Below, one piece after another: positions 10,652-20,352 of a stretch of DNA of 64,000 nt (the stretch's first letter is position 1; every line of letters begins with the position of its first letter). Both the position numbers and the translations under genes were made by a program. The notes under the pieces are model-generated. The model was not told the origin of the DNA. It saw only the letters and a program-made list of their open reading frames with translations, and made no database searches. Source of the DNA: Microbacterium sp. Marseille-Q6965. Lineage in GTDB: Bacteria > Actinomycetota > Actinomycetes > Actinomycetales > Microbacteriaceae. The stretch covers positions 248,001 to 312,000 of the forward strand of contig NZ_CAMGZA010000004.1 of assembly GCF_946151065.1 (NCBI RefSeq). Reading direction: 5' to 3'.

Positions 10652-11245
10652 ATGAGCACGGACACCGCTGCGACGGCTGGCAAGATCCAGCCTCGCCTGA
10701 AGCGGGTCTACCGCGAGGAGATCCGCCAGAAGCTGCAGGACGAGTTCGGCTACGCGAACGTCATGCAGGTCCCCGGCCTGGTCAAGGTCGTCGTGAACAC
10801 GGGTGTCGGCGAGGCCGCGCGCGACAGCAAGGTGATCGAGGGCGCCATCCGCGACCTCGAGCTCATCACCGGCCAGAAGCCCTACGTCACGAAGGCCCGC
10901 AAGTCGATCGCGCAGTTCAAGCTGCGCGAGGGTCAGGCCATCGGCGCGCACGTCACCCTCCGTGGTGACCGCGCGTGGGAGTTCCTGGACCGCCTCATCT
11001 CGCTCGCCCTGCCCCGCATCCGCGACTTCCGCGGCCTGTCGGACGCGCAGTTCGACGGGAACGGCAACTACACCTTCGGTGTGCAGGAGCAGTCGATCTT
11101 CCACGAGATCGACCAGGACAAGATCGATCGCGTCCGCGGCTTCGACATCACCGTCGTCACGACGGCGAAGACGGACGACGAGGGCCGCGCGCTCCTGCGC
11201 CACCTCGGCTTCCCCTTCGTCAACAAGGCGACGCAGGCCGCCTGA
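10652..11245 (+). CDS. rplE: 50S ribosomal protein L5
   Basis: 197 residues. About 10 extra residues ([13 protein letters not shown]) precede the usual core. Conserved [23 protein letters not shown] and the C-terminal [14 protein letters not shown] are present. uL5 contacts 5S rRNA and P-site tRNA. It is the last gene before a 157-base gap with a hairpin; rpsN, often next in relatives, is absent. Confidence 0.97.
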   Translation: MSTDTAATAGKIQPRLKRVYREEIRQKLQDEFGYANVMQVPGLVKVVVNTGVGEAARDSKVIEGAIRDLELITGQKPYVTKARKSIAQFKLREGQAIGAHVTLRGDRAWEFLDRLISLALPRIRDFRGLSDAQFDGNGNYTFGVQEQSIFHEIDQDKIDRVRGFDITVVTTAKTDDEGRALLRHLGFPFVNKATQAA

Positions 11246-11271
11246 GACCCAGGTCTCGGGTAAACCGCTGT

Positions 11272-11307
11272 GAATGCCGGGTCCCGGTTTTGCCGGGCCC
11301 GGCATTC
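11272..11307 (+). terminator. Inverted repeat in the rplE-rpsH gap, possible terminator or attenuator
   Basis: GAATGCCGGG (11272-11281) pairs perfectly with CCCGGCATTC (11298-11307). Further G/C pairs continue inward around a TTTT loop. There is no T-run after it, so it would be a tail-less, actinobacterial-style terminator or a partial attenuator. The right arm overlaps the -35 of a candidate promoter. Confidence 0.6.
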
Positions 11308-11319
11308 TCGCGGACAATA
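11290..11319 (+). promoter_or_regulatory. Candidate promoter for rpsH and the following spc genes
   Basis: TTGCCG (11290-11295), 17-base spacer, GACAAT (11313-11318). The -35 is identical to that of the infA promoter at 17711. It would give a leader of about 80 bases before rpsH, which itself has AAAGGAC upstream. Confidence 0.5.
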
Positions 11320-11402
11320 GAAGATCGCACTCACATCCACGTCGTGGAAGGTCGTCTGTCGTGTAACGGCAGCCGAAACCTCATGAACAAAGGACAACTC
11401 TT

Positions 11403-11801
11403 ATGACCATGACAGACCCGGTCGCAGACATGCTGACCCGGCTGCGCAACGCGAACTCGGCGCACCACGACTCCGTGACCCTGCCGTCGAGCAAGCTCAA
11501 GACGCACATCGCGGAGATCCTCAAGCAGGAGGGTTACATCGCGGACTGGGAGGAGACCGACGCCCGCGTCGGGAAGAACCTCACCCTGACGCTCAAGTAC
11601 GGCCCCAACCGTGAGCGCTCCATCGCCGGCATCAAGCGTGTCTCGAAGCCCGGCCTCCGCGTGTACGCCAAGTCGAGCGAGCTCCCCCGCGTGCTCGGCG
11701 GCCTCGGCGTTGCCATCCTGTCCACCTCGTCGGGCCTCCTCACGGACCGCCAGGCCGAGCAGAAGGGCGTGGGTGGGGAAGTCCTCGCCTACGTGTGGTG
11801 A
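11403..11801 (+). CDS. rpsH: 30S ribosomal protein S8
   Basis: 132 residues with [16 protein letters not shown] at the start and the C-terminal [20 protein letters not shown]. uS8 binds 16S helix 21 and in E. coli represses the spc operon. Here it follows a 157-base gap carrying a hairpin and a promoter candidate, so it may head a separately controlled segment. Confidence 0.98.
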   Translation: MTMTDPVADMLTRLRNANSAHHDSVTLPSSKLKTHIAEILKQEGYIADWEETDARVGKNLTLTLKYGPNRERSIAGIKRVSKPGLRVYAKSSELPRVLGGLGVAILSTSSGLLTDRQAEQKGVGGEVLAYVW

Positions 11802-11807
11802 TCTGAC

Positions 11808-12344
11808 ATGTCGCGAATCGGACGTCTTCCCATCGACATCCCCGCCGGCGTCACCGTGACCGTCGACGGGCAGCAGGTGGCCGTCAAGGGCCCGAAGGGC
11901 GAGCTCTCGCTCACCGTGGCCAAGCCGATCGAGGTGAAGGTGGAGGAGAACCAGGTTCTCGTCACCCGCCCCGACGACGAGCGCGAGTCGCGCTCGCTGC
12001 ACGGCCTGACGCGCACCCTGATCAACAACAACATCATCGGCGTGACCGAGGGCTACTCGAAGGGCCTCGAGGTCGTCGGCACCGGTTACCGCGTGGCGCA
12101 GAAGGGCTCGGCCATCGAGTTCGCGCTGGGCTTCTCGCACCCCGTGACGGTCGAGCCCCCCGCGGGCATCACGTTCACCGTCGAGGGCAACAACAAGCTC
12201 ACGGTGAGCGGCATCGACAAGCAGGCCGTGGGCGAGGTCGCCGCCAACATCCGCAAGATCCGCAAGCCCGAGCCGTACAAGGGCAAGGGTGTGCGCTACG
12301 CGGGCGAGCAGGTCCGCCGCAAGGCCGGAAAGGCTGGTAAGTAA
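11808..12344 (+). CDS. rplF: 50S ribosomal protein L6
   Basis: 178 residues with two repeated alpha/beta domains, starting [15 protein letters not shown] and ending with the conserved [15 protein letters not shown]. uL6 lies near the sarcin-ricin loop. The gap after rpsH is 6 bases. Confidence 0.98.
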   Translation: MSRIGRLPIDIPAGVTVTVDGQQVAVKGPKGELSLTVAKPIEVKVEENQVLVTRPDDERESRSLHGLTRTLINNNIIGVTEGYSKGLEVVGTGYRVAQKGSAIEFALGFSHPVTVEPPAGITFTVEGNNKLTVSGIDKQAVGEVAANIRKIRKPEPYKGKGVRYAGEQVRRKAGKAGK

Positions 12345-12346
12345 TC

Positions 12347-12706
12347 ATGGCTGTGAAGTCGAAGTCCGTCGCGCGCAAGCGCCGTCACATTCGCCTTCGC
12401 AAGAAGGTCGCAGGCACGCCCGTCCGTCCCCGGCTGGTCGTGACCCGTTCGGCGCGCCACGTGTTCGTGCAGCTCGTCGACGACAGCAAGGGCCACACGC
12501 TGGCCAGCGCCTCCACCCTCGAGACCGAGCTGCGCTCGCTCGAAGGTGACAAGACGGCCAAGGCCCGCAAGGTCGGCGAGCTCCTCGCGGAGCGCGCGAA
12601 GTCGGCCGGCATCACCGACGCGGTGTTCGACCGCGGCGGCAACCGCTACGCCGGTCGCGTCGCCGCGATCGCCGAGGGCGCCCGCGAAGGAGGGCTGAAC
12701 CTGTGA
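12347..12706 (+). CDS. rplR: 50S ribosomal protein L18
   Basis: 119 residues: basic N-terminus ([16 protein letters not shown]) and the core [20 protein letters not shown]. uL18 brings 5S rRNA to the 50S subunit. Its TGA overlaps the rpsE GTG. Confidence 0.98.
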   Translation: MAVKSKSVARKRRHIRLRKKVAGTPVRPRLVVTRSARHVFVQLVDDSKGHTLASASTLETELRSLEGDKTAKARKVGELLAERAKSAGITDAVFDRGGNRYAGRVAAIAEGAREGGLNL

Positions 12707-13407
12707 GTGACAACAAGGAGACCCCAGTGACCGCCGACCAGGCAGCGACCACCGAAGCCGCTCCGGCGGTGACCGAGCAGGCCGCCGGCACCGAGCAGCG
12801 CGACGAGCGTCGGGGTGGCCGCGGCGGCCGCGACAACCGTCGTCGTGACAACGACCGCGGTGGCCGTGGCGCCGACAGCCAGTTCCTCGAGCGTGTGGTG
12901 ACGATCAACCGCGTGTCGAAGGTCGTCAAGGGCGGTCGCCGCTTCAGCTTCACGGCCCTCGTGGTCGTGGGTGACGGCAACGGCGTCGTGGGCGTCGGCT
13001 ACGGCAAGGCCCGCGAGGTGCCCCTGGCCATCTCGAAGGGCGTCGAGGACGCCAAGCGCAACTTCTTCCGCGTGCCCCGCGTGGGCAGCACCATCCCGCA
13101 CCCCGTGCAGGGTGAGGCCGCCGCGGGCGTCGTGCTGCTGCGTCCGGCCGCCGCCGGTACCGGTGTTATCGCCGGTGGCCCGGTGCGTGCCGTGCTCGAG
13201 TGCGCCGGCATCCACGACGTGCTGTCGAAGTCGCTCGGTTCGTCGAACACGATCAACATCGTGCACGCGACCGTCGAGGCCCTGAAGCAGCTCGAGGAGC
13301 CGCGCGCGGTCGCCGCGCGCCGTGGCCTCGACTTCGATCAGGTCGCGCCGGCGCGTCTCGTTCGTGCGGAGGCCGAGGCCGCCGCTGCTGCGAAGGTAGG
13401 TGCCTGA
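12703..13407 (+). CDS. rpsE: 30S ribosomal protein S5
   Basis: 234 residues, longer than E. coli S5 (167), because of a 60-residue N-terminal extension rich in Thr/Ala and then Arg/Gly/Asp ([12 protein letters not shown]). The uS5 core starts near [20 protein letters not shown]. The chosen GTG overlaps the rplR stop (GTGA) and has AAGGAGG about 9 bases upstream. A second GTG at 12727, with AAGGAG ahead of it, is also credible and would shorten the protein by 8 residues. uS5 contributes to decoding accuracy. Confidence 0.96.
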   Translation: MSDNKETPVTADQAATTEAAPAVTEQAAGTEQRDERRGGRGGRDNRRRDNDRGGRGADSQFLERVVTINRVSKVVKGGRRFSFTALVVVGDGNGVVGVGYGKAREVPLAISKGVEDAKRNFFRVPRVGSTIPHPVQGEAAAGVVLLRPAAAGTGVIAGGPVRAVLECAGIHDVLSKSLGSSNTINIVHATVEALKQLEEPRAVAARRGLDFDQVAPARLVRAEAEAAAAAKVGA

Positions 13408-13592
13408 TGGCCGCGCGTCTGAAGGTGACGCAGATCAAGTCCAAGGTGAGCGAGAAGCAGAACCAGCGTGACACGCTGCGCAGCCTCGGTCTCAAGCGGA
13501 TCGGCGACTCGGTCGTCCGTCCCGACGACCAGCAGACGCGCGGGTACGTCCGCGCGGTCGCTCACCTCGTCAAGGTTGAGGAGATCGACTGA
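13407..13592 (+). CDS. rpmD: 50S ribosomal protein L30
   Basis: 61 residues: [20 protein letters not shown], then the conserved [14 protein letters not shown]. uL30 is a small 23S-binding protein absent from some bacteria. ATG overlaps the rpsE TGA; its own TGA overlaps the rplO ATG, so rpsE-rpmD-rplO look translationally coupled. Confidence 0.97.
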   Translation: MAARLKVTQIKSKVSEKQNQRDTLRSLGLKRIGDSVVRPDDQQTRGYVRAVAHLVKVEEID

Positions 13593-14053
13593 TGGCTGAG
13601 AACAACTCCGAGCGCGGCAGCGTTCTGAAGGTCCACCACCTCCGTCCGGTCCCGGGCGCCAACACCGCGAAGACCCGCAAGGGTCGCGGTGAGGGCTCGA
13701 AGGGTAAGACGGCCGGCCGCGGTACGAAGGGCACGAAGGCCCGCAACACCGTGAAGGTCGGTTTCGAGGGTGGCCAGATGCCGCTGCACATGCGCACCCC
13801 GAAGCTGCGCGGGTTCAAGAACCCGTTCCGCGTCGAGTACCAGGTCGTGAACCTGGACAAGCTCGCGGAGCTCTACCCGCAGGGTGGCGACGTGACCGTC
13901 GCCGACCTCGTGGCCAAGGGCGCGGTCCGCAAGAACGAGAAGGTCAAGGTTCTCGGGAACGGCGACATCTCGGTCGCGCTGAACGTGTCGGTCGACAAGG
14001 TCTCGGGCTCCGCGGAGCAGAAGATCGTCGCCGCGGGCGGCAGCGTCAAGTAA
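13592..14053 (+). CDS. rplO: 50S ribosomal protein L15
   Basis: 153 residues with the glycine/lysine-rich N-terminal extension ([17 protein letters not shown]) that threads into 23S rRNA, and the [19 protein letters not shown] motif. Last gene of the run before a strong hairpin; secY follows after 105 bases. Confidence 0.98.
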   Translation: MAENNSERGSVLKVHHLRPVPGANTAKTRKGRGEGSKGKTAGRGTKGTKARNTVKVGFEGGQMPLHMRTPKLRGFKNPFRVEYQVVNLDKLAELYPQGGDVTVADLVAKGAVRKNEKVKVLGNGDISVALNVSVDKVSGSAEQKIVAAGGSVK

Positions 14054-14061
14054 CGCCGATC

Positions 14062-14097
14062 AGAGGGGTCGGGATCCGGAAGGGTCCCGGCCCCTCT
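14062..14097 (+). terminator. Hairpin between rplO and secY
   Basis: AGAGGGGTCGGGATCC (14062-14077) pairs with GGGTCCCGGCCCCTCT (14082-14097) with minor mismatches and a GGAA loop. The tail (TGCGTT) is T-poor. It may end or attenuate the ribosomal transcript before secY. Confidence 0.75.
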
Positions 14098-14158
14098 TGC
14101 GTTAGGCTGGTGCAGGCTCTGCCGAGGGCGAGCCGCAAGTTTCCAGGGAGGCAACCCC

Positions 14159-15484
14159 TTGTTCAGCGCCATCGCGCGGATCTTCCGCACGCCCGATCTG
14201 CGGCGGAAGATCGGTTTCACCATCGGGATCATCGTGATCTACCGGCTCGGTGCCCACATCCCCGCGCCCTTCGTGCACTTCCCCAACGTCCAGAGCTGCA
14301 TCGACCAGACCTCCGGTGCCGAGGGCCTGCTCTCCCTGGTGAACCTCTTCTCCGGAGGCGCCCTCCTGCAGCTGTCGATCTTCGCGCTCGGCGTCATGCC
14401 GTACATCACCGCGACGATCATCGTGCAGCTCCTGCGCGTGGTCATCCCGCACTTCGAGACTCTCTACAAGGAGGGTCAGTCGGGGCAGGCCAAGCTCACG
14501 CAGTACACGCGCTACATCACGATCGCGTTGGCGCTGCTGCAGTCGACGACGCTCGTCACGGTCGCCCGCACGGGTCAGCTCTTCGGCGTCACGGGCATCG
14601 CGGAGTGCAACCAGCTGCTCGTGAACGACGTGTGGTGGGCGCAGCTGCTCGTCATCATCTGCATGACCGCCGGCACGGGCCTCATCATGTGGTTCGCCGA
14701 GCTCGTGACCGAGCGCGGCATCGGCAACGGCATGTCGCTGCTCATCTTCACATCGATCGCGGCGACGTTCCCCGGCGCCATGGGCGCCATCTGGCAGGCG
14801 CAGGGCTTCGAGATCTTCCTGCTCGTGCTCGCGGTCGGCATCGTCCTCATCGCGCTCGTCGTGTTCGTCGAGCAGTCGCAGCGGCGCATCCCGGTGCAGT
14901 ACGCCAAGCGCATGGTGGGCCGCCGCACCTACGGCGGCACGAACACCTACATCCCGATCAAGGTGAACATGGCGGGCGTCGTGCCGGTCATCTTCGCCTC
15001 GTCGCTGCTGTACATCCCGGCCCTCGTGGCGCAGTTCAATGCGACGCCGGACGCCGAGGGCAACGTTCCCGAGTGGGTCACGTGGATCAACACGTACTTC
15101 ACGAACGGCGACCACTGGCTGTACATGCTCGTGTACTTCCTGCTGATCATCGGCTTCACGTACTTCTACGTGGCCATCACGTTCAACCCGGTCGACGTCG
15201 CCGACAACATGAAGAAGTACGGCGGCTTCATCCCCGGCATCCGCGCCGGAAGGCCCACCGCCGAGTACCTCGACTTCGTGCTCACGCGCATCACGTTCCC
15301 CGGCTCGATCTACCTCGGCCTGATCGCGCTCATCCCGCTCATCGCGCTGGCGACCGTGCAGGCGAACCAGAACTTCCCGTTCGGCGGCGCGTCGCTGCTG
15401 ATCATGGTCGGTGTCGGCCTCGAGACGGTGAAGCAGATCGACGCGCAGCTGCAGCAGCGCCACTACGAAGGACTCCTCCGATGA
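14159..15484 (+). CDS. secY: Protein translocase subunit SecY
   Basis: 441 residues with about ten membrane segments forming the Sec channel. It starts MFSAIARIFRTPDLRRKIGFT. The start codon is TTG with GGGAGG about 8 bases upstream; no ATG or GTG fits the conserved N-terminus. Conserved AELVTERGIGNGMSLLIF and the cytoplasmic loop PGIRAGRPTAEYL are visible. It lies 62 bases after a hairpin and overlaps adk by 4 bases. Confidence 0.97.
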   Translation: MFSAIARIFRTPDLRRKIGFTIGIIVIYRLGAHIPAPFVHFPNVQSCIDQTSGAEGLLSLVNLFSGGALLQLSIFALGVMPYITATIIVQLLRVVIPHFETLYKEGQSGQAKLTQYTRYITIALALLQSTTLVTVARTGQLFGVTGIAECNQLLVNDVWWAQLLVIICMTAGTGLIMWFAELVTERGIGNGMSLLIFTSIAATFPGAMGAIWQAQGFEIFLLVLAVGIVLIALVVFVEQSQRRIPVQYAKRMVGRRTYGGTNTYIPIKVNMAGVVPVIFASSLLYIPALVAQFNATPDAEGNVPEWVTWINTYFTNGDHWLYMLVYFLLIIGFTYFYVAITFNPVDVADNMKKYGGFIPGIRAGRPTAEYLDFVLTRITFPGSIYLGLIALIPLIALATVQANQNFPFGGASLLIMVGVGLETVKQIDAQLQQRHYEGLLR

Positions 15485-16074
15485 CCACACGACTTCTCAT
15501 CGTCGGCCCGCAGGGCTCGGGCAAGGGCACCCAGGGCGTCCGGATCGCCGAGGCGTTCGGCGTCCCGGTGGTCTCGACCGGCGACATCTTCCGCGCGAAC
15601 ATCAAGAACAACACCCCGCTCGGTCAGAAGGTGAAGGCGATCACCGACGCCGGCGACCTCGTCCCCGACGAGGTCACGAGCGAGATCGTGCGCGACCGCC
15701 TCGCCGAAGACGACGCGCGCGAGGGCTTCCTGCTCGACGGGTACCCGCGCAACACGGCGCAGGTCGGGCATCTCGACGAGTTCCTGTCCGGCCGCGGCGA
15801 GGCGCTCGACGCCGTCATCGTGCTGGACGTGCCGCGCGAGGAGAGCCTGAAGCGCCTCACGCTGCGCGCCGAGCAGGAGGGCCGTTCGGACGACACGACC
15901 GACGTCATCGCGAGGCGCCTGGACATCTACGAGTCGGAGACCGCGCCGATCATCGACGTGTACGCCCCGCGCGGCATCGTCGATCGTATCGACGGCGTGG
16001 GCTCGCTCGACGAGATCACCGAGCGCATCTTCGCGGCGCTCGAGGCGCGCGGTCTCGCGCGCGCCGCGGCCTGA
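15481..16074 (+). CDS. adk: Adenylate kinase (short, LID-less type)
   Basis: Interconverts ATP + AMP and 2 ADP. 197 residues, with P-loop GPQGSGKGTQ (9-18), the AMP-binding STGDIFR and the DGYPRN motif. The roughly 30-residue LID insertion of E. coli Adk is missing, with RSDDT in its place, as in other actinobacteria. ATG overlaps the secY TGA (ATGA). secY-adk-map is a widely conserved order. Confidence 0.97.
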   Translation: MTTRLLIVGPQGSGKGTQGVRIAEAFGVPVVSTGDIFRANIKNNTPLGQKVKAITDAGDLVPDEVTSEIVRDRLAEDDAREGFLLDGYPRNTAQVGHLDEFLSGRGEALDAVIVLDVPREESLKRLTLRAEQEGRSDDTTDVIARRLDIYESETAPIIDVYAPRGIVDRIDGVGSLDEITERIFAALEARGLARAAA

Positions 16075-16075
16075 C

Positions 16076-16921
16076 GTGTTCCGCCGCTCCGCGTACAAGA
16101 CACCCGCCCAGCTGCGGGCGATGGTCGCGCCCGGCCTCATCACGCACGCCGCGCTCGAAGCCGTGCGGGCCGCGATCCGGCCGGGGATGACCACTCTGGA
16201 GCTCGACGCGATCGCGGAGGCGGCGATCGTGGAGCGCGGTGCGCACTCGAACTTCCAGCTGGTGCCGGGCTACCACCACACGATCTGCGTGTCCGTCAAC
16301 GACGAGGTCGTTCACGGGATCCCGGGCGACCGTGTTCTCGAGCCGGGCGACATCGTCTCGGTCGACTGCGGCGCGGAGACGCCCGATGGCTGGAACGGCG
16401 ACTCGGCGATCACGATCGTGCTTCCCGACGCCGAGCGCCCCGAGCTCGTGGCGCGGCGCGAGGAGCTGAGCGAGGTCACGCGGTCGTCGATGTGGGCCGG
16501 GATCGCGGCGCTCGCGACGGCCCGCCACCTCGGTGAGGTCGGCGCGTCGATCGAGGAGCACATCGAGGCGAACCCGCTCGCGTCGGGGGCGCCCGCCGGC
16601 ATCCTGCGCGACTACGTCGGACACGGCATCGGCCGCAGCATGCACGAGCCGCCCACGCTGTTCAACTACCGCACGCCGCAGGCGGGCGCCCGCGTGAAGC
16701 CGGGGCTCGCCATCTGCGTCGAGCCCATGATGACCTCGGGATCCGAGGCCGTGTTCGTCGAGGACGACGAGTGGACCGTCACGACCGAGGACGGTTCGGA
16801 CGGCGCACACTGGGAGCACAGTGTGGCCGTGCATGATGGGGGCGTATGGGTGCTGACCGCCCCCGACGGCGGCGCCGAGGGGCTCGCGCCGTTCGGCGTC
16901 ACCCCCACGCCCCTCGCCTGA
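16076..16921 (+). CDS. map: Methionine aminopeptidase, type I
   Basis: 281 residues; removes the initiator Met from nascent proteins. Metal ligands are recognisable in VDCGAE, NGDSA, YVGHGIG, CVEPMM and WEHSVAV. YHHTICVSVNDEVVHG carries the conserved substrate-site His. The GTG start lies one base after the adk stop. The C-terminal tail after the last ligand is about 25 residues. Confidence 0.96.
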   Translation: MFRRSAYKTPAQLRAMVAPGLITHAALEAVRAAIRPGMTTLELDAIAEAAIVERGAHSNFQLVPGYHHTICVSVNDEVVHGIPGDRVLEPGDIVSVDCGAETPDGWNGDSAITIVLPDAERPELVARREELSEVTRSSMWAGIAALATARHLGEVGASIEEHIEANPLASGAPAGILRDYVGHGIGRSMHEPPTLFNYRTPQAGARVKPGLAICVEPMMTSGSEAVFVEDDEWTVTTEDGSDGAHWEHSVAVHDGGVWVLTAPDGGAEGLAPFGVTPTPLA

Positions 16922-16948
16922 GACCCGCGCAAGACCGACGGAGGAACA

Positions 16949-17626
16949 ATGGCCGCTGCCCGCAAGACCAACTGGGTCGCAATCTGGATCTCGGCGGCCG
17001 TCGTGGTCGCCATCGCCGTGATCGCGGTGCTCGTGGTGCAGATGAACCGCCAGGCGGTGGCGCTGGCCGAATCGCCCGCGTCGGCGGTCGTCGATGAGGA
17101 GACCGGAGCGATCACGCTGGGCGACGGCCCCAACGTGCTCGAGGAGTACCTCGACTTCATGTGCCCGTACTGCCACGAATACCACGAGACCTACGGCGAG
17201 GATGTGGCCGAGCTCGTCGAGGAGGGCGAGGTCACGCTCAACGTCCACCCGATCGCGATCCTCGACTCGCAGTCGAACGGCACGCAGTTCTCCACGCGCG
17301 CCGCCGGAGCGGTGTACTGCGTGGCCGAGGCGAACCCGGACGCGGTGTATCCGTTCATCGATGCGCTCTTCCGTGATCAGCCCCGCGAGGGGACCGAGGG
17401 TCTGTCGGACGACCAGATCGCGGGTCTCGCGTCGGAGGCCGGGGCCGGCGACGCCGCGTCGTGCATCGCCGACGGCGAGTACATGGACTACGTGACGAAG
17501 ATGACGCCCGAGACGCCGGTGGCTCCCGGCGCGTCGGGGATCAGCACGCCCACGATCCTGCTGAACGACGAGTTCGTCAGCCTCACGTGGGACCCGCAGG
17601 CCGACATCATCGACAAGCTCCAGTAA
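16949..17626 (+). CDS. Membrane-anchored DsbA-family thiol-disulfide protein
   Basis: 225 residues. One N-terminal membrane helix (about 9-31) anchors an extracytoplasmic thioredoxin-fold domain. The catalytic motif is CPYC (Cys72, Cys75) in LDFMCPYCHEYHE, and the cis-proline loop is STPTIL near the end. Two further cysteines occur (VYCVAE, ASCIAD). Such proteins oxidise or isomerise disulfides in exported proteins. A GGAGGAAC Shine-Dalgarno sequence precedes the ATG. It lies between map and infA, where no functional link is expected. Confidence 0.88.
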   Translation: MAAARKTNWVAIWISAAVVVAIAVIAVLVVQMNRQAVALAESPASAVVDEETGAITLGDGPNVLEEYLDFMCPYCHEYHETYGEDVAELVEEGEVTLNVHPIAILDSQSNGTQFSTRAAGAVYCVAEANPDAVYPFIDALFRDQPREGTEGLSDDQIAGLASEAGAGDAASCIADGEYMDYVTKMTPETPVAPGASGISTPTILLNDEFVSLTWDPQADIIDKLQ

Positions 17627-17710
17627 AAACGCCGGCTTCGACAGCGCGGCGCCGGGCGTCCGCGACCGCGGCGAATCACGGCGGTCGGCGTCGGGGCGGT
17701 GACACGCGGT

Positions 17711-17739
17711 TTGCCGAATCAGGGCCGGTCGTCTACCAT
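17711..17739 (+). promoter_or_regulatory. Promoter of infA-rpmJ-rpsM-rpsK
   Basis: TTGCCG (17711-17716), an exact 17-base spacer, then TACCAT (17734-17739). It is the best -35/-10 pair in the window. Transcription would start near 17746, giving a leader of about 92 bases before infA. Confidence 0.75.
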
Positions 17740-17837
17740 GGATCTTTGGTGCCTTGCGCCTATTTTCGGCGTGTCATCCGGCACCGATCCCCAACCACCG
17801 CAGACCGGCCGGTCTGCAAGAGAGCGATAGCGAGTTT

Positions 17838-18056
17838 ATGGCTAAAGACGGTGTCATCGAGATCGAGGGCACGGTGTCCGAGGCGCTGCCGAACGCGATG
17901 TTCCGCGTCGAGCTGACGAACGGTCACAAGGTGCTCGCCACGATCTCGGGAAAGATGCGGCAGAACTACATCCGCATCATCCCCGAGGACCGCGTGGTCG
18001 TGGAGCTGAGCCCCTACGACCTGACCCGCGGCCGCATCGTCTACCGCTACCGCTGA
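17838..18056 (+). CDS. infA: Translation initiation factor IF-1
   Basis: 72 residues, OB fold, starting [13 protein letters not shown] and ending RGRIVYRYR: the usual length and sequence. IF-1 blocks the A site during initiation. A longer frame begins at 17754, but the family N-terminus fixes the ATG at 17838. It leads the operon with rpmJ and rpsM. Confidence 0.97.
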   Translation: MAKDGVIEIEGTVSEALPNAMFRVELTNGHKVLATISGKMRQNYIRIIPEDRVVVELSPYDLTRGRIVYRYR

Positions 18057-18115
18057 GTCCGGCCGAGAAGTAACGGCCCCCGCTCGCGGGGTACGAAGAC
18101 AGCGACAGGAAAATC

Positions 18116-18232
18116 ATGAAGGTCAACCCCTCCGTCAAGCCCATCTGCGACCACTGCAAGGTCATTCGCCGCAACGGCCGCGTGATGGTCATCTGCAAGA
18201 GCAACCCGCGCCACAAGCAGCGCCAGGGCTGA
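18116..18232 (+). CDS. rpmJ: 50S ribosomal protein L36, zinc-binding type
   Basis: 38 residues, [19 protein letters not shown] and so on, ending HKQRQG. The zinc ligands are the CDHC pair, a third Cys in VICKSN and the following His. This is the zinc (C+) paralogue; a zinc-free copy may exist elsewhere in the genome. It is too short for many gene finders. 59 bases after infA, preceded by ACAGGAAAA. Confidence 0.96.
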   Translation: MKVNPSVKPICDHCKVIRRNGRVMVICKSNPRHKQRQG

Positions 18233-18380
18233 CGGCTCCGCCTCGGCGGGCCCGCAGGACGTCACAACTCAACAATCGCATTCGGCAGGATCAGAACCCG
18301 CGTGAGCGGGGGACACCTCGGGGCGGAGGCCCGGGCACCGATCCTGCTCCACACCTCCACCGAACAACAGGAGAAGTCGC

Positions 18381-18755
18381 ATGGCACGTCTTGCCGGCGT
18401 CGACATCCCGCGCGACAAGCGCGTGGTGATCGCCCTCACGTACATCTACGGCGTGGGCCGTACCCGCTCGAACGAGATTCTCGCTGCCACGGGCATCGAC
18501 GAGAACATCCGCGTCAAGGACCTCACGGACGACCAGCTGGTCGCGCTCCGTGACTACATCGAGGCCAACTACAAGGTCGAGGGTGATCTGCGCCGCGAGG
18601 TCGCCGCCGACATCCGCCGCAAGGTCGAGATCGGCTCGTACGAGGGCCTCCGCCACCGTCGCGGCCTTCCCGTGCGCGGTCAGCGCACCAAGACGAACGC
18701 GCGCACCCGCAAGGGCCCGAAGCGCACCGTCGCCGGTAAGAAGAAGGCCCGCTAA
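18381..18755 (+). CDS. rpsM: 30S ribosomal protein S13
   Basis: 124 residues: [19 protein letters not shown] and the C-terminal [19 protein letters not shown] that contacts P-site tRNA. AACAGGAGAAG precedes the start. A 148-base gap separates it from rpmJ; it contains a small CCCGC/GCGGG hairpin near 18297-18310 and nothing else I can name. Confidence 0.98.
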   Translation: MARLAGVDIPRDKRVVIALTYIYGVGRTRSNEILAATGIDENIRVKDLTDDQLVALRDYIEANYKVEGDLRREVAADIRRKVEIGSYEGLRHRRGLPVRGQRTKTNARTRKGPKRTVAGKKKAR

Positions 18756-18780
18756 GCGCGGATAGGCAGGAGACGAGGAT

Positions 18781-19179
18781 ATGGCTACCCCCAAGACCGC
18801 TGCGCGCAAGCCGCGCCGCAAGGAGAAGAAGAACATCGCGCTGGGCCAGGCCCACATCAAGTCGACGTTCAACAACACGATCGTGTCGATCACGGACCCG
18901 TCGGGCGCCGTGATCAGCTGGGCGTCGTCGGGTGGCGTGGGCTTCAAGGGCTCGCGCAAGTCGACGCCGTACGCCGCCGGCATGGCCGCGGAGTCGGCCG
19001 CGCGTCAGGCGCAGGAGCACGGCGTCAAGAAGGTCGACGTGTTCGTCAAGGGCCCGGGTTCGGGTCGCGAGACCGCGATCCGCTCGCTGCAGGCCGCTGG
19101 CCTCGAGGTCGGCTCGATCCAGGACGTGACGCCGCAGGCGCACAACGGCTGCCGCCCCCCGAAGCGCCGCCGCGTCTGA
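18781..19179 (+). CDS. rpsK: 30S ribosomal protein S11
   Basis: 132 residues with the conserved [15 protein letters not shown] and the C-terminal [13 protein letters not shown] segment (here [14 protein letters not shown]). uS11 lies at the mRNA exit side of the platform. rpsD, often next in other phyla, is absent here, as in many actinobacteria of this family. A strong hairpin follows. Confidence 0.98.
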   Translation: MATPKTAARKPRRKEKKNIALGQAHIKSTFNNTIVSITDPSGAVISWASSGGVGFKGSRKSTPYAAGMAAESAARQAQEHGVKKVDVFVKGPGSGRETAIRSLQAAGLEVGSIQDVTPQAHNGCRPPKRRRV

Positions 19180-19187
19180 TCCGTTGC

Positions 19188-19228
19188 CCCGGAGCGGTGG
19201 GCGCCCATCGAGGCGCCCCCGCTCCGGG
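19188..19228 (+). terminator. Hairpin between rpsK and rpoA
   Basis: CCCGGAGCGGTGGGCGCC (19188-19205) pairs with the segment ending CCGCTCCGGG at 19228, a 17-bp stem with one bulged T. The tail ACTTCGTCGTT is weak. It probably reduces read-through into rpoA. Confidence 0.75.
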
Positions 19229-19327
19229 ACTTCGTCGTTCCACCGCGGGCCCCGCCCGCCGAGTACAACTCAAGACCTCGAACCCCCAAGTGTCATATAG
19301 CGGGCACTTGATCGAAAGGAACACATA

Positions 19328-20317
19328 GTGCTCATCGCACAGCGTCCGACCCTCACCGAGGAGAAGATCTCGGAGTTCCGCAGCCGGTTCATCATCGAGC
19401 CGCTCGAGCCCGGTTTCGGCTACACGATCGGCAACTCGCTGCGCCGCAGCCTGCTCTCGTCCATCCCGGGTGCCGCCGTCACGAGCATCCGCATCGACGG
19501 CGTGCTGCACGAGTTCAGCACGATCCCCGGTGTGAAGGAGGATGTCACCGAGATCATCCTCAACATCAAGCAGCTCGTGGTGTCGAGCGAGCGCGACGAG
19601 CCGATCACGGCGTACCTGCGCAAGACGGGCGCCGGCGAGGTCACCGCGGCGGACATCTCGGCCCCCGCGGGCGTCGAGGTGCACAACCCCGAGCTGGTCA
19701 TCGCGACGCTCAACGACACCGCCAAGTTCGAGCTGGAGCTCACCATCGAGCGCGGCCGCGGCTACGTGTCGGCCGTGCAGAACCGCAACGAGTACGCCGA
19801 GGCGGGCCAGATCCCGGTCGACTCGATCTACTCGCCGGTGCTCAAGGTGGCCTACCGCGTGGACGCCACGCGTGCCGGTGAGCGCACCGACTTCGACAAG
19901 CTCGTGCTGGACGTCGAGACCAAGCCGTCGATCGCGCCGCGCGACGCGGTGGCGTCGGCCGGTCGCACGCTCGTCGAGCTGTTCGGCCTGGCGCGCGAGC
20001 TGAACGTCGAGGCCGAGGGCATCGAGATCGGCCCCGCGCCGGTGCCCGAGGTGCTCTCGAACGAGCTCTCGATGCCGATCGAGGACCTCGACCTGTCGGT
20101 CCGCTCGTACAACTGCCTCAAGCGCGAGGGGATCAACACGGTCAGCGAGCTGGTCGCGCTCTCGGAGACGCAGCTCATGAACATCCGCAACTTCGGACAG
20201 AAGTCGGTCGACGAGGTGCGCGACAAGCTCACCTCGCTCGGACTGTCGCTGAAGGACTCGGTGCCCGGTTTCGACGGCGCCAACTTCTACGGCGGCTACG
20301 ACGACGAGACCCTCTGA
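19328..20317 (+). CDS. rpoA: DNA-directed RNA polymerase subunit alpha
   Basis: 329 residues. N-terminal dimerisation domain ([20 protein letters not shown]), then the C-terminal helix-hairpin domain ([20 protein letters not shown]). The GTG start has GAAAGG about 9 bases upstream. Upstream, CAAGTG (19287-19292) and CACTTG (19305-19310) form an inverted repeat between the rpsK hairpin and the gene, which might be part of its own control region. Confidence 0.98.
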   Translation: MLIAQRPTLTEEKISEFRSRFIIEPLEPGFGYTIGNSLRRSLLSSIPGAAVTSIRIDGVLHEFSTIPGVKEDVTEIILNIKQLVVSSERDEPITAYLRKTGAGEVTAADISAPAGVEVHNPELVIATLNDTAKFELELTIERGRGYVSAVQNRNEYAEAGQIPVDSIYSPVLKVAYRVDATRAGERTDFDKLVLDVETKPSIAPRDAVASAGRTLVELFGLARELNVEAEGIEIGPAPVPEVLSNELSMPIEDLDLSVRSYNCLKREGINTVSELVALSETQLMNIRNFGQKSVDEVRDKLTSLGLSLKDSVPGFDGANFYGGYDDETL

Positions 20318-20352
20318 CCCGACGACTTCCGAACACTCTGGAGTAACAAGAA

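Noticed and set aside
14102..15490. 462-codon open frame on the minus strand opposite secY
   Set aside because: Shadow of a conserved membrane-protein gene; composition is His/Asp/Arg-rich low complexity.
18233..18380. Possible hidden gene between rpmJ and rpsM
   Set aside because: An open frame exists (18302-18553) but it overlaps rpsM out of frame and has no recognisable sequence; only a small hairpin is seen.
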